64,000 nucleotides of DNA from Linderina pennispora (GCF_002104995.1 NW_024468259.1:496001-560000); one strand, 5' to 3'; positions 1 to 11,096 are shown, counted from the first letter of the stretch. The notes: generated by a model not told the origin, from the sequence alone. Numbers and translations are program-made.

Positions 1-268
1 GACGACTTGCCGAGGCTGGCAGTCTCTTTGGGTGTTCCGCTGTGCGGCTGCCGCGAGCTGCCGGTCACTTGGCGAAATCCGTTTTCCTGTGGCGGCAGGG
101 TGTGCAAGAGCGCGCACTTGCTGCCGTATTTGCAATTGCCCTTGTGGAAGTACTTGCATGGTGCTTTTCGACAAATGCGTTGATGTCGTGCGAGAACGAG
201 CAGTTGGCTCCGGCCGAGCAGTGCCCATGCTTGAAGAACTTGCACGGTATGTGTTTTGTCGAGCCAGC
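1..268 (-). CDS. CCCH zinc-finger protein (Lee1-like), partial
   Basis: Two C-x8-C-x5-C-x3-H-type fingers are readable on the minus strand. The first (about 247-180) begins PCKFFKHGHC and ends in FSH. The second (about 161-100) begins PCKYFHKGNC and ends CALLH. Paired fingers with this PCKFF/PCKYF spacing are typical of fungal Lee1-type CCCH proteins, presumed RNA binders. The gene runs off the left edge, so the C-terminus is missing. The reading starts after a plausible acceptor (minus ...ACATTAG, AG at 270-269), so an upstream exon exists that I could not locate. The two fingers lie in different frames, explained by one missing base or two extra bases between them; other genes here show only extra bases. 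Could also be another tandem CCCH protein such as a makorin relative. Confidence 0.7.
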
Positions 269-3002
269 CTAATGTAGGGGAAAGAGAATAATGTGCGAAA
301 CAAAAATTGAGCTGTGCTATCAGGCCATCATCGGCGTGCAATGGAGATTGCATACTGATAAGCGATTAGGACGCATCCCGGGTGCCGCTGTGCGGGTGAG
401 AAAAGCGATATATGCCGGCGCAGGCATAATAGGCAGCAAATTGCCAATTGCGAGGTGCCCGGAGAGTGGGGTCTCTCTGGGACGAGCAGAGAAAACGTGA
501 TGGCTCAATCAGGTGCGAGAGGAGAAAGTCAGCCCGGGAGCGGCACCTCATGTGTCATGCTCCAGCTATTCATCACATTATTGTGCCCGACTGCCTCCTT
601 TTCCACGGGAGAGGGAGAAAATGGACGCCGACCAGCCTCCCATCTCTCACGCGAACAGCATTTGGCAAAATAGTAGATGGCTGGCCCCGCCCGCTCCCTT
701 GGAGGGACCCGGTTTGTTTTTTTGTCCTCCCAATGGCGTGTGTGCGGGAGAAACCCAGGCGGGGGTGGTTGGCCTCTGCTAAGACACCAATTGTTGTCTG
801 ATGTGTATACGTGCGAGGGGGATTGTTGGCTCAAAAGTGGTGCTTGTGCTGTGCGCGGGGGAGGGGGTATGAGTGCACCATTGCAAGGACTTACCGTTGT
901 GCCCGCCGCCGCGGCGCTCGCGGTCAGAATCATCGGCTCCGTTGCGTCCTGCTGCTGACGGTGCCGGGGAGCTCTGTGCGTGCGATGATTGCCGAGATCT
1001 GCCGCCATGACCAGCGGCGGCCTGTCGATGTGTCGACTGTGAGCGAGACATGGCTGTTTTTGTGTGTGGAACTCAAGCGAGCGGACGCGGGCTGCTACGT
1101 TTGTGTATGTGTGTTGTTGTTTCCAATAACGTGCCCCTGTAGCGCGGAAATATCACTGGGCGGGAGTAATAATATATCGTTGGTGTGGGTGGGACCAAGA
1201 GAGGAGATACGTGACGTGGGCTGGATGGGACCGGCAGGAGCTTTTTTTGTGGGCCACAGAATACTAAATACAAAGCCTACTTTGCTGGAATATTTTGAGG
1301 AATAGGAAGGAGTGTGTGAGGAGAGGAGAGAATGAAATAACAAACCAAAAAAAGAAACTGTAGAGGCAGAGATGGGAGGAGACGCAGGTTTAAAGAAAAG
1401 GTGACTGCGAAGGGAGGTGGAAAAGGAGGAGGGGAAGGTGCTCAGGGAAATAAAAAAGCAATTACGCGGGGAGCAGCGCAATTCTTCCTTTACAAAAAGG
1501 GGGAAATCGGTACATGGGCGCTATGATAGGCTGGCGTCACGCAAACTTTATTAATTTCCACAGCCGCAAACAGGGGAGATAGGCCGGGCCCACGCCTAGT
1601 GCCATCCCGGGCCAGCCGCTCATTCCGTCCGGCCGCAGGTGGCAGGGAGGGAGCGGAGCGAGTGGGTGGTGGGCGACCGCCGCGCGAAACAGCAGAGCAC
1701 AATGCTCGCTTCTGCGGCTTCCAACGAGGCAGAGCGATTGCATTGTGCCCATGGAGATGAAAGGAAAAAAGTAAACAAGCTGCTGCCAGCGATCTACTAC
1801 GGTGCGTGTTCTGCTGATACAGGCAGGTGCCTGCTGTTAGCGCTCGCTCGCCCGTGCAATGCTGAGCTGTCTCGCAAGCTCAGCATAACTCTTTCCGTCG
1901 CGCGTGAACCACGGTGCCCACGGCTCCTTGAACAGTCGCTGGCTACGATGATCAAAAAGGGATATAACGAAAAAAAAAAATCCGCCTTGCCGGGGGCTAT
2001 TAATAGATATCCGATGTCTCTTTGCTGCCAGAAACAGGGTGTCATCGCCTGCTCGAGTAAATTACCTTGCATCCGACAGCTCAGCGATGGCCAGCTCTGT
2101 GCTCTGCGACTCGTGCGCCAGACCAAGGCTGCGCTCGATGTCGCTGTGTGCGGCCCACTCGGCGAATGCGGCGCTGGACAGATTCTACATGGAAATAGTC
2201 CGCCGGCAACATTGGCGCAAAGAGAAATATAGCCAGCAAGCGCGATTTAGCTTATCTTGCTGCATGATGTCTTGGTATGCATGGTAAAGCAATCGCCCAC
2301 AGTCGCTTACCTCTCTGCTGCCGCGCGCTTTGGGCAACTGCCTCGACTGCGGCCTCCAGGGGCTGCGCGCCCGATGGCTGGCTGGCGATATCGCCCCTGC
2401 CTACAGATATGCGATCATTTTAGCAATGTGCTTGCATTTCTCCATGCTCTCCCCTCATCTTCCTTCCAGCAGAATAAGGCGCATGAAACTGCCAGTCGTC
2501 TCTGTCTCGCTAGTCTCCCGGACCTGCGTGCAGCGACAATTTCCGGCCAATGGGTTTGCATAGAACTGGTAGCAGCATGAGCTAGTTTGCAGCAGCAATG
2601 TAGGTAATGCGCTGCGGGAACCGGAGAGGTCATTGCCAATTATAACAGCCAGAAAAACTTGGATCAGACTGGCCAGCACACCCCCTTGAGATGCAATGTT
2701 CTCGTTCAAAATTCCACTGTGCTGCATGTCTATGTGCCTCCCTATATATAGACCTGAGTCTGTTCGGCGCATTATTTTCGCCCGTGGGATCGTCGATGAG
2801 GGCCTGTGCAATTGTGCCAATTAGGCCGATTCTGGAAGTGAGCAGGGAATGTTCAGGGGCTCAGTAGAGGGCGGTGGGGGGCTATCCAAACCGCCAAAGG
2901 CACAGCCCACCTTGGCACGCAGTAAGCCAGTAGTCCAAGCGCAGTATTGCTGGGGAGGGGTGCTGCGCATGCATCACTGGTAAAAATGTAAACATCTGTG
3001 GA
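269..3002. other. Long intergenic/5' region without a recognisable gene
   Basis: No open frame here has recognisable protein features on either strand. It probably holds the 5' exon(s), leader and promoter of the minus-strand CCCH gene and the 3' flank of the HAUS5-like gene. About 1300-1450 is strongly purine-rich on the plus strand, that is CT-rich in the direction of the CCCH gene, as seen in fungal promoters and leaders. Confidence 0.5.
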
Positions 3003-5044
3003 TTACGTACCAAGCCGTTCGAGGCGTTTGCGCAGCTCTTCCATGTCGCCCGCAATCGTGTCCATCACATGGCTGCGGTGGAGGTCTAAAAACATACGGA
3101 GGTTCACTGGTCAGCAGGGGATATACAAGATGTGTGCGCAGCACATTTCTAGCTGCACGCAATATATGCACGCTGCTGTCTTTGTGGACAAACCAACAGG
3201 CAGACATTCCCCCGTCGCTTGGCTGTGCCTTGTCTTTTTTTACGAACCTCTTATCAACTGATCTGCAAGCCGGGTCACGACCACATCATTTGCCTACATT
3301 TCTCCATTGGAGAAAAATATGTTGGCGATTTGCCTGGATATGATGAAAAGAAGAAAAAGAAGTATCCCGCCACCTACAGAAAACAGCGGATATCTTACCT
3401 GCCCAGAGGCTCCAGAACCCACGGCCCGGGCAATATCGGCCAGAGCCTGCCTAGTCGGATCGCCGTCAGGGTAAGTGCTGGCGCGGCTGATTTTCCAGCT
3501 CGCCTCGTTCTGACTCTGCAATTGCGCCAGCTCCACACCATTCCACGCCTCTCGCAGGTCAACGTATCGCAGGGCCTTAAGCAGCGCCTCACTCTGAGGC
3601 ACCACCTGACCGTTGACGAGATCAGCAGTCTACAAGATCCACGGGAGGGCACATGCCAGAATGTAACAAAACCCGCAATGAGCTTTACCAACGCTTTTTT
3701 CGTGCAAAGAATACTTGCCTGTTGCACCGAATCCCGAATCGCACGCAGCATGCTGCCAAGACGCTCCATCTGTGACGCAATATCCTGCACCTATAAGCAG
3801 GAGAGGGAGAGCCACCAGCACCCAAGGTGAGAGGCATCAGAATGACCACCCATTACTTGTTAACATTGCATTAATTAAGAGACTCGGAACAATCGCAGTG
3901 TGCATGTGTCATGAGGTACATGCCCGCCATACCTGCTCATATGAATCCGCCTTTGCCCACATCCCCGAGTCGCTAGCATCCGCAGGGCCGATTTCTGGCA
4001 CAAATCCAGCGAACTCTCCCGCTGACCTGCGCCAGCGCGTCCGCCTCGACTGCACGCAATACCGCATTCCTAAAGACCGAGCTTAGCAGATAAGGGAACC
4101 TTGCTGGAGGGCTCATTTGTGCTGGACAATTCCACAATCAACATAGACAGTGTCGCCCAGTGAACCTTACCTGAAATCGCGCGGTGCGCTATTTGGTGCC
4201 GCCTGTGCATTGAGATGTCTGGAGATCCGCTCCAACGTCCATTTCCAGCTCCGCCGCCTCATTAGGAAACCTTTGCCTTCATCTCATTGATCTCGCTCCA
4301 GAGCCTTACATGGCGGTCCTGCAGTTCCTACACACAGAAAGGGGCACACAGGTTTCAGTACACTCGAATTCAGCTGTAGTAGATGCCTGTAAGCGTTGCA
4401 TAGCCTTACCTTTAGCAATGAAATGACGCTAGCCACCATAGCGCGCCGCTGCTCCAGTGCTTCGGCGCGATCCTGCACCGTGTTCGGCCAACGCACGTAT
4501 CGCCCGCCTGGCGCCCTCAGCCCGTGCCCTCAAGCCCACCTCAGCGCCGATCTGCCCACAAGCTAGTCTCCCTAACCAACTGCTCAGCGCATGAAACCAG
4601 CCGCCTTAAATGCACAGCCATCGCTTGGCGGACAAGCACGCGCGTGCGGCGCTCGCGAATCCGCAGTTGCGCCATTTTCACCTCTTCTGCCAGACTCTCA
4701 ATGGCCTGCACGGCATTTTGGTTCTGCAATGCAAGCTCATCGAGCTCCTGCTGGGATTGCATGTATGTACAAGTGCGTTCGTTGAGCTGCTTGCGCAGAT
4801 CAGAATAGGCATAAGGAGAGTCGCTGTGGTAGGAGGTCAGGCGGTGGCGCGCGTGCTGGGCGGTGTGTTTGGAGACGGTGTGGCGAGCTAGGAAGGCAAG
4901 GATTGAGGAGAGATCGCCTTGGAGCAGCGGCTGAATATTGGATTCGGAGAGCTTCTCTGTGCCGCGCATAGTCACCAGAGTCGCCTTTTTGCGGAAACCG
5001 AGCTCGTTTGTTGCCCAGTCAGCGATATCCTTGGCTGCGCTCAT
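3003..5044 (-). CDS. HAUS augmin-like complex subunit 5 (HAUS5-like)
   Basis: Augmin recruits gamma-tubulin to existing spindle microtubules. The N-terminus (MSAAKDIADWATNELGF..., then a GDLSSILAFLARH segment and a predicted helical R/L/E-rich coiled coil) follows the pattern of HAUS5: an acidic/helical start, a G-D-x-W/S-x-I-L module, then coiled coil to the end. Inferred exons: 5044-4410, 4327-4171, 4069-3933, 3790-3719, 3629-3399 and 3085-3003, ending ...RLERLGT and TAA. All introns have GT-AG ends except the one after the 72-nt fourth exon, which has a GC donor (3718-3717). Total about 430 residues, shorter than animal HAUS5 (about 630). At least five extra bases break the frame (near 4540, 4470, 4270, 4225, 4020), with further slippage in the last exon. 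The start at 5044 is the internal Met preceding the conserved part. Other coiled-coil spindle proteins remain possible. Confidence 0.62.
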
Positions 5045-5190
5045 TGTGTATCTAAGAAAAAATATATCTCTTGGGAAAAGCTCAAAGTACGACAAAAGAC
5101 TGCGGATGGGGGGAAAGGCTATCGCTGAGGCAATATCCCGACAAGCGATTTATTGGCGATTATTGGGCCTGTAAGAAAAGCTACTGGCCT

Positions 5191-6021
5191 TCACTGCAGT
5201 TTGACGATGGAATTGATAAAGTCCATATATGCGCTAATATGCGTGTAGATGACGAAGCCGTCGGGGGCATCGCACCTGCTGCTACCGTTAGCGCCGGAGC
5301 CAAAACTCGTCAGGCCAATAACATGGGGTTTGCCGTTGACATAGACAATATTGCCGGTGCCCGAATCGCCAAAGCACGGGCTGGTGCCCGGTGCCAGGCT
5401 GTTCTGCGAGCAAATCTGCCTGCCATTGCTCGAAAACGCCGCATTTCCAGACCCCATCAGATATCTGGCGCAATCCACATCCTTGCCAATGGTCACTACG
5501 CCCTCCTTGAGCAGCATCGAAGTAGTGCCGCGCACCGCATCCACGACGCCCCAGCCTAAAGCGACAAACTGCGTCTCTGGGAACAACTCGCCGGTATACA
5601 CTGGGATCTTGTCCACGTTTTGGCCGTCCAGCGGCAGCTTGGGGACCTGCACTATGGCGATATCGTTGGTGGAGGTCTGAGGACTATACTGCGGATGCAC
5701 GTATAGCTGCATAGCATCCTTGAATACCAGGTTTTGCAGATCATTACTGCCATAGCCGATTTTAATTTGCAGGTCCCGGGGCACATGGCCAGTGGATTCG
5801 TCGTAGAAGCAGTGGGCAGCGGTGACAATGTACTGGTCGCTGACGATGGTGCCGCCGCACATGAAGTTGCTGTTATTGTAGGTGCTCTGGATATAGGCGA
5901 TGTAGGGATACCGGCCAGTCGGTGCGGTTGTGCCGCCGATTATTCGCTTGGCGAGAACATCGTCGATGGGCAACGCCCGGGCAGTCATGAAAAGAACGAA
6001 GAGAAGAAGAAGGAATATCAT
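5191..6021 (-). CDS. Secreted S1-family serine protease (trypsin/chymotrypsin-like)
   Basis: A 276-aa zymogen. A hydrophobic signal peptide (residues 1-16) is followed by a short propeptide ending KR at 25-26, then the mature N-terminus IIGG (27-30). The catalytic triad is visible: His70 in TAAHC, Asp120 in TNDIAIV and Ser220 in CFGDSGTG. The usual GDSGGP is GDSGTG here. The residue equivalent to trypsin Asp189 (six before the serine) is Ser214, so a chymotrypsin-like rather than Arg/Lys preference is inferred. I chose the start at 6021 because it leads straight into the signal peptide; an in-frame upstream Met at 6105 would add 28 residues and bury it. A TATA-like box lies about 75 nt upstream. 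The frame is intact. Secreted S1 proteases are patchy in fungi and often linked to feeding on animal or fungal protein. Confidence 0.93.
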   Translation of the reverse strand: MIFLLLLFVLFMTARALPIDDVLAKRIIGGTTAPTGRYPYIAYIQSTYNNSNFMCGGTIVSDQYIVTAAHCFYDESTGHVPRDLQIKIGYGSNDLQNLVFKDAMQLYVHPQYSPQTSTNDIAIVQVPKLPLDGQNVDKIPVYTGELFPETQFVALGWGVVDAVRGTTSMLLKEGVVTIGKDVDCARYLMGSGNAAFSSNGRQICSQNSLAPGTSPCFGDSGTGNIVYVNGKPHVIGLTSFGSGANGSSRCDAPDGFVIYTHISAYMDFINSIVKLQ

Positions 6022-6525
6022 TACGTAGTTGGAGGGGAGGAAAACCGGGCCGGCGGTGCTTGGGAGCTGCTCCTGGAAGCGCCCTAAGGGATCAATTATA
6101 TACACAACGGAGCGTAAGAGACTCTTGGGGATTCGCTATTCACAGTCAAAAGGCACAAGAGTCTTTTTTTCTTTCTTATTCGGATCGTGTGTAGACTGCG
6201 ACAAGTTCCAAAAATACACAGAATTGCCACATGGCGAGTGTGCTCGCGTGGAGGACCGACGATCCTCAAAGAGACAGATTGAGCAGAGCAGAATAATAGT
6301 GAATGGCCACAAATAGACGGGTGTGAGGTTCGCAGTTCATCATTGTGGCATGCATGTGTGGGAATGGCGGAGGTAACATGCGAGATAGCATTTCGAGGGA
6401 CTCACGAGGTGTGTAACTGGTCCCCATTACAGAGCACCCAATCGCAGCCCCATGAAATTTCAACCTCTAGTTTTATTCTTAGACTAGCAAAAGAAGCTGC
6501 CATACTCATCACATACCTTCCTAAA
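6022..6525. other. Divergent promoter region, serine protease / SLU7
   Basis: About 500 bases between the start codons of two divergently transcribed genes. Apart from the TATA-like element on the protease side I see no gene or clear motif. Confidence 0.5.
6096..6102 (-). promoter_or_regulatory. TATA-like box of the serine protease gene
   Basis: TATATAA on the minus strand, 75-81 nt upstream of the chosen ATG at 6021. Position and sequence fit a core promoter and argue against the upstream Met at 6105. Assigned from sequence only. Confidence 0.45.
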
Positions 6526-7689
6526 ATGTCTTCATCAAAAGGCAAGCTGAGCCGGGACGACTACCGCAAGCAAAAAGAGCTAGAGGCCGCACGCAAAGCC
6601 GGCACAGCGCCGCCGGAAACCGATGCCTCAGGCAACATGATCAACCCGCATATCCCGCAATTCATGTCGCAGGCACCCTGGTATCTCGACTCGGGCCAGC
6701 CGGGCCTGGCGCACCAGCGCAAGCAAGCAGAGGAGAAAAGTGACGCCTGGTATGCACGTGGGCAGCGGACAGGCACGGGGGCTAAAAAGTACCGCAAGGG
6801 CGCGTGCGAGAACTGCGGCGCCATGACGCACAAAACAAAGGCATGCATGGAGAGGCCACGGAAGCGCGGTGCCAAGTGGACGAACAAAGGTATTATGGCA
6901 GACGAGGTGGTGCAGGATCTAAAGCTGTCGTACGAGGCCAAGCGCGACCGCTGGAACGGGTACGATCCGGAGGAGCACAAAAAGACGATTCGCGAGTGGG
7001 AGATGGTGGAGGAGGCCAGGCGCAAGCGCAAGGCCGAGGCGCTGGATAAGGGCGAGGATGCTGAGGTAGAGAACCAGGGGGGAACACGCAATCTGCGGAT
7101 TCGCGAGGACACAGCCAAGTACCTGCGCAACCTGGATCCGGACTCGGCGTACTATGATCCGAAGACCCGGTCGATGCGCGAGGACCCACATGCTGGGCAG
7201 GCAGCGCAGAGCGCGTACAAGGGCGACAATTTTGTGCGGTTCTCGGGCGATGCGCTCAAGGTCGCGCAGATGGAGGTGTTTGCGTGGGAGGCCAGCGAGC
7301 GTGGCAACGCCAGCGTGCATTTCCAGGCCAACCCCACGCAGGCAGCCATGGCCCACAGCGAGTTCCAGCACAAGAAGGGCGCGCGCAAGCAGAGCGCCCA
7401 GAGCGCTGTGCTGGACAAGTACGGCGGCGAGGAGCATTTGGTGCGGCCACCGCGCTCGCTGCTTGAACAGGAGGAGCGGTTCGTCGAGTACTCTCGTGCC
7501 GGCCAGCCGGTGGTGCCCAGCCAGGAGGAGCAGAGCTCGCTAGGCGTGTCGCGGTACCGCGAGGACGTGCTCCCCGGTAATCACCGCGCGGTGTTTGGGT
7601 CGTGGTGGAGCGACGGGCAGTGGGGGTACCGGTGCTGCCGGCAGACGATGCGGAATTCATATTGCACAGCCAAAAAAGATTCGAAATAA
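6526..7689 (+). CDS. SLU7: Pre-mRNA-splicing factor SLU7
   Basis: Second-step splicing factor that helps the spliceosome select the 3' splice site. The 387-aa reading frame is unbroken. The SLU7 signature is clear: N-terminal SRDDYRKQKELEAARKAG, the stretch NPHIPQFMSQAPWYL (40-54), and a CCHC zinc knuckle C94-x2-C97-x4-H102-x4-C107. A Lys/Arg/Glu-rich middle follows, and the C-terminal hallmark YREDVLPGNHRAVFGSWW is followed by DGQWGYRCCR. The frame is open upstream to 6343, but homology begins at the Met at 6526. Shorter than human SLU7 (586 aa), as is usual in fungi. Its 3' end is only 6 bases from the convergent carnitine acetyltransferase stop. Confidence 0.96.
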   Translation: MSSSKGKLSRDDYRKQKELEAARKAGTAPPETDASGNMINPHIPQFMSQAPWYLDSGQPGLAHQRKQAEEKSDAWYARGQRTGTGAKKYRKGACENCGAMTHKTKACMERPRKRGAKWTNKGIMADEVVQDLKLSYEAKRDRWNGYDPEEHKKTIREWEMVEEARRKRKAEALDKGEDAEVENQGGTRNLRIREDTAKYLRNLDPDSAYYDPKTRSMREDPHAGQAAQSAYKGDNFVRFSGDALKVAQMEVFAWEASERGNASVHFQANPTQAAMAHSEFQHKKGARKQSAQSAVLDKYGGEEHLVRPPRSLLEQEERFVEYSRAGQPVVPSQEEQSSLGVSRYREDVLPGNHRAVFGSWWSDGQWGYRCCRQTMRNSYCTAKKDSK

Positions 7690-7695
7690 AGCGCT

Positions 7696-9597
7696 CTATT
7701 TGCTCTTGGCAGCCTCCGCAGCCGCATGCAGATCGTCCAGCGTGCGGTAGATGGTCTGGCGCAGCTGCTCGGCGTCAGTAGCCTGGCTGCTCTGCCAGTC
7801 AGAGACAGTGAACTTGAGGTCGCTCTTGTCTAGCGCGTAGTTGATGCCGTAGCCATCGGCGATGACTGGGGCAAATCCGCCGCGGAACAGCTCGCCGGGC
7901 GACACGTTGGATGTAGACATGGCGAACGACATGGACTGCACATACGATGGGTCCTGGAACAGCGTGGCTCGCGATGCCTCCGCCTCGTCGCGGATCTGCA
8001 CGCGCAGCCCCAGCAGATGCCGGTCGATGCCCTTGCCAACCGCTGCCGCGCGCGTGTACTCGATGTGGGCGCCCACTGCCTGCTGGAACAGCGCCAGCTT
8101 GCGAGAGAGCGTGACGTCACTGTCATCGAAGGCACGCGCAAAGGCTATGGCCTCAGGCGTGCATGAGCGGATGGTCTCGGTGCGGCCATGGAGGAACGCC
8201 CGCAGCGACGCAGTCTCGTAGGTGGGCGCCGGGACGGCCGTGTAGACGCAGGTACGCGAGCTGCAGGGCGACCTGGAAGAACGCATCGGGGCTGACGCCG
8301 AGCTGCTTGATCCACTGCGCGCCAAACTGGTCGGCGTTGCCGAGCCGGATCCGCAGGTTGCCAGCAAGCCGGCTGGCATCGCCGCGCACCTTGTCGATGG
8401 CTGTCAGGACGGATCCCGGCACGTGCCAGAGCAGCGGCGCCGGCTCGTCCAGGCCCTTGGCTGGCTTGGTGTCCTTGAGTGGCCCGCGCTCCTTGATAGC
8501 CGCCTCCATGGCGATGCGGCCGGTGGTCAGCGCATCGACCGGCGCGTGCTCGCCGTTGACACCAGCACGGCCATTGCTCAGCACGATGATCTGGAACGCC
8601 TTGTCGTACCAGCGGTTGCGGCCAGCCTGCGAGTGGCAGAACGTTGCCGCACATCCCTCGGCCGACTCCAGCAGCGCAGCCTCGACGTCCACGTCCAGCG
8701 CAACGCCAAACAGAGCGCTATCGGCAGTCTCAAGGGCCAGCTGAATTGTCCTGCTCCAGCGCACTCCGGGCGGCCGCCCAGTCGTCGCGGTGGCCGGCGG
8801 TCAGCTGCGCAACCGACGGTAATGGGCCGTTCTCCAGCAGCTTGTCGATCCGCTGCACCGCCAGCGCCAGCTGTGCGGTGATCTGTGCCAGGCTGGCGCG
8901 CTCGCCGTGGGCATTGTAGACGGGCACGCTGGCGGCCTGGTCACGGTACATAAGCAGGATGTGGCGGCTGGTGGCCGGATACTGGCTCACGATCTCATCG
9001 CAGTTGGCGCGCGCAATCCGCGTGGTGCCGAACTGCGACTTGTACTGGTTCATACACAGCGGCGTGCCCCGGGCCGTTTCGGGCTCCAGCTGGCCCTTGT
9101 TCAGCGTATCGTTGAACTCGAGTACGTGTGCAATCAGCCGCGCTGCCCGTCCAATCTGCACTGCCGATGCCTGCCCAGGGCTGGGCGCTGTGGCGGCGAC
9201 TGGGAAGTCGGGGTTGTCGGCGATACAGGCGAACCAGTTCACGTTGATGTAGCTCGGCTCGCGCCATTCCAGGTACGCCTTGTTCAGCCAGATATCCTCC
9301 AGCCAGCTGTGCGCTGCCGCCTGGTCGGCGCTCTGCAGGCGCTGCTGCAAAACTGGGCCCAGTCCACTCGGGCTGATGAACTCGTCTGACGGCCTTCTCG
9401 GCTCGTGCATATTCTGCCCCCGTCAAAAGCGGCTGCAGTGACTTCAGATACCGCGAGGCGGTGGCCTCCAGTGAGGGAATGGGCAGCCTGGGCAGCTTGT
9501 CCTGGTTGCTGAATGTCGAGGGTGCGGTCGTGTATGCACGGATAATGCGCCGGGCAGCAATCGCCCTGGTGGAAGACAAAACCGAGTAGCGGAGCAT
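7696..9597 (-). CDS. Carnitine O-acetyltransferase, mitochondrial type
   Basis: Transfers acetyl groups between CoA and carnitine, allowing acetyl units to cross organelle membranes. About 630 residues. The N-terminus MLRYSVLSSTRAIAARR is a typical mitochondrial presequence, followed by LPRLPIPSLEATASRYL, the standard family start. Further family blocks: WLNKAYLEWREPSYINVNWF, NGEHAPVDA with the catalytic His, and HGRTETIRSCTPEA near the C-terminus. The C-terminus ends AKSK, not a clear peroxisomal SKL. Three single extra bases interrupt the frame (near 9387, 8745 and 8229); skipping each restores continuous homology. The start at 9597 is the Met of the presequence. It lies in the same direction just downstream of the CLYBL gene. 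Confidence 0.92.
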
Positions 9598-9772
9598 TGG
9601 CAGTTCTGATAACAAAAAAGAGCAGAGTATAGAATTGAAATAGAGGAAAACGGGAACAAGATGCTGCCGGCTCACGGGGAGAGCGGGGGTAATATACGCT
9701 TCCACGAGCTCTGAATGCACGGAGGCCAGCCTGAATGCGCGTTCCGCCCCGTGCATATTTGGCACGTGAATA

Positions 9773-10771
9773 TCAGGAGCCAGGGGCCGATCCCTGGAAC
9801 TTGGCATCGACGTCAATGCCTGCCAGCTCCACGCGCCGCAGGATCTTGAACGCCCACTTGACCACTGGCATATCAATGGCCTTGCCGTCCAGGTCAAACG
9901 CTCCCTTGCCGAGCTCGTAGTTCTCCTGGTACCCGTTGACAATGCGCCAGGCACGCCTGACAATCTCGTCAGGCGGCAGGAACCGTTGCTGGACTGTGTC
10001 GACCTGCGCCGGGTGGATCACCTGCTTGCCCGTGAACCCCATCTGCGCTCCCTCGCTGCACTCATCGCCCAGCACCGCCATGTCTCTAAAGTCCATGCAC
10101 ACCATGTCAATCGCCTGCTTGCGGAACGCATGTGCGGCCGTGGCAACCGCCGCCCGCGCATAGTACAGCTCCTGCCTACTAGGCGTGCGCGTAATGCCCG
10201 TGTCCGAGCAGTAGTCCTCGGCAGCAAACAGCAGCGCGTCGACGCGCTCGTCGCTCATTGCGATTTCGCGTAGATTCATGACGCCCAGGGCGCTTTCGAT
10301 GCTGGCGATAATCTTGATGTCTCTCTTGGCCTGGCTGATCTGGTGAGCCACCACCTGAATGTCGCGCGCGGTTTCGGCCTTGGGCACAAGAATCACGTCC
10401 AGAGTGGGCGCCTGCAGAACCACTGAGAGATCCTCGAGCTCCAGCCCGCTGCCAACGCTGTTGATGCGCACCCCGCGCTCCTTGCTGTGCGTGTTGCCGT
10501 GTATTGCTGAGAGCACCAGAGAGCGCGCCTGCGTCTTGCGGTTCAGCGACACGCCGTCCTCGAGGTCGTACATGATGCAGTCGGCTGCTGACGTCTGTGC
10601 CTTTTGGATCTTGCGCTCCTCGCTGCACGGAACATAGAATACCGAGCGACGCAGCTTCTCGTTGCTGAGATCCAGGCCCGGCACTGGCGCTGTCAGCGTA
10701 GTCCTGCTGCGCTTGCCAAACGTCCAAGCGGTTGTTCTCGTTAGCGGTTTGCCTACCAATTGACGAAGCAT
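9773..10771 (-). CDS. Citramalyl-CoA lyase, mitochondrial (CLYBL-like, HpcH/HpaI aldolase family)
   Basis: Member of the CitE-like aldolase family. CLYBL cleaves citramalyl-CoA to acetyl-CoA and pyruvate as part of itaconate/C5-dicarboxylate disposal in mitochondria. The 332-aa frame is intact and close to human CLYBL (340 aa). Visible family blocks: RRSVFYVPCSEERKIQKA (41-58), DCIMYDLEDGV (64-74), IIASIESALGV (154-164), AAEDYCSDTGITRT (183-196) and GFTGKQVIHPAQ. The N-terminus (MLRQLVGKPLTRTTAW, rich in R/T/K) looks like a mitochondrial targeting peptide. Start set at 10771, the Met before that peptide; an upstream in-frame Met lies at 10909. Next to carnitine acetyltransferase on the same strand, so both handle mitochondrial acetyl-CoA, although fungal genes are not in operons. 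Confidence 0.88.
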   Translation of the reverse strand: MLRQLVGKPLTRTTAWTFGKRSRTTLTAPVPGLDLSNEKLRRSVFYVPCSEERKIQKAQTSAADCIMYDLEDGVSLNRKTQARSLVLSAIHGNTHSKERGVRINSVGSGLELEDLSVVLQAPTLDVILVPKAETARDIQVVAHQISQAKRDIKIIASIESALGVMNLREIAMSDERVDALLFAAEDYCSDTGITRTPSRQELYYARAAVATAAHAFRKQAIDMVCMDFRDMAVLGDECSEGAQMGFTGKQVIHPAQVDTVQQRFLPPDEIVRRAWRIVNGYQENYELGKGAFDLDGKAIDMPVVKWAFKILRRVELAGIDVDAKFQGSAPGS

Positions 10772-11096
10772 TGTAAATTCAGAGACAGAGAGATAAGGTG
10801 GAGAGGAAAAAGCACCGCCTTTTCCCACACCATTTATGCCACCTCCTCTTCCCACACACATGCACACACGGTTAAACATCTTCTCCGAAAGAGCCAGAAT
10901 AGCATACATCTTCTCCGCAAGGGATAAACACCCAGCCGGATATGGTGATAGGCCACAAGCGCGACATGTCGGGACATAATGTATCCCACCACATCACCCC
11001 GTGACATTTTATTTTGAATAAAGTCAAAAAGCGCCTGTTTTTTATGAGCCTTGACTACCAAGGCTCCAGCCATAAGGGCTTTTTCTTTTTAGTTTT
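10772..11096. other. Intergenic, CLYBL promoter side
   Basis: 325 bases between the C9-methyltransferase stop and the CLYBL start. Pyrimidine/purine-biased tracts and CA repeats (10850-10870) only; no gene seen. Confidence 0.4.

Noticed and set aside
1639-2232. 197-codon plus-strand open frame
   Set aside because: No recognisable motif; Ala/Leu/Arg/Ser composition typical of chance frames in this upstream region.
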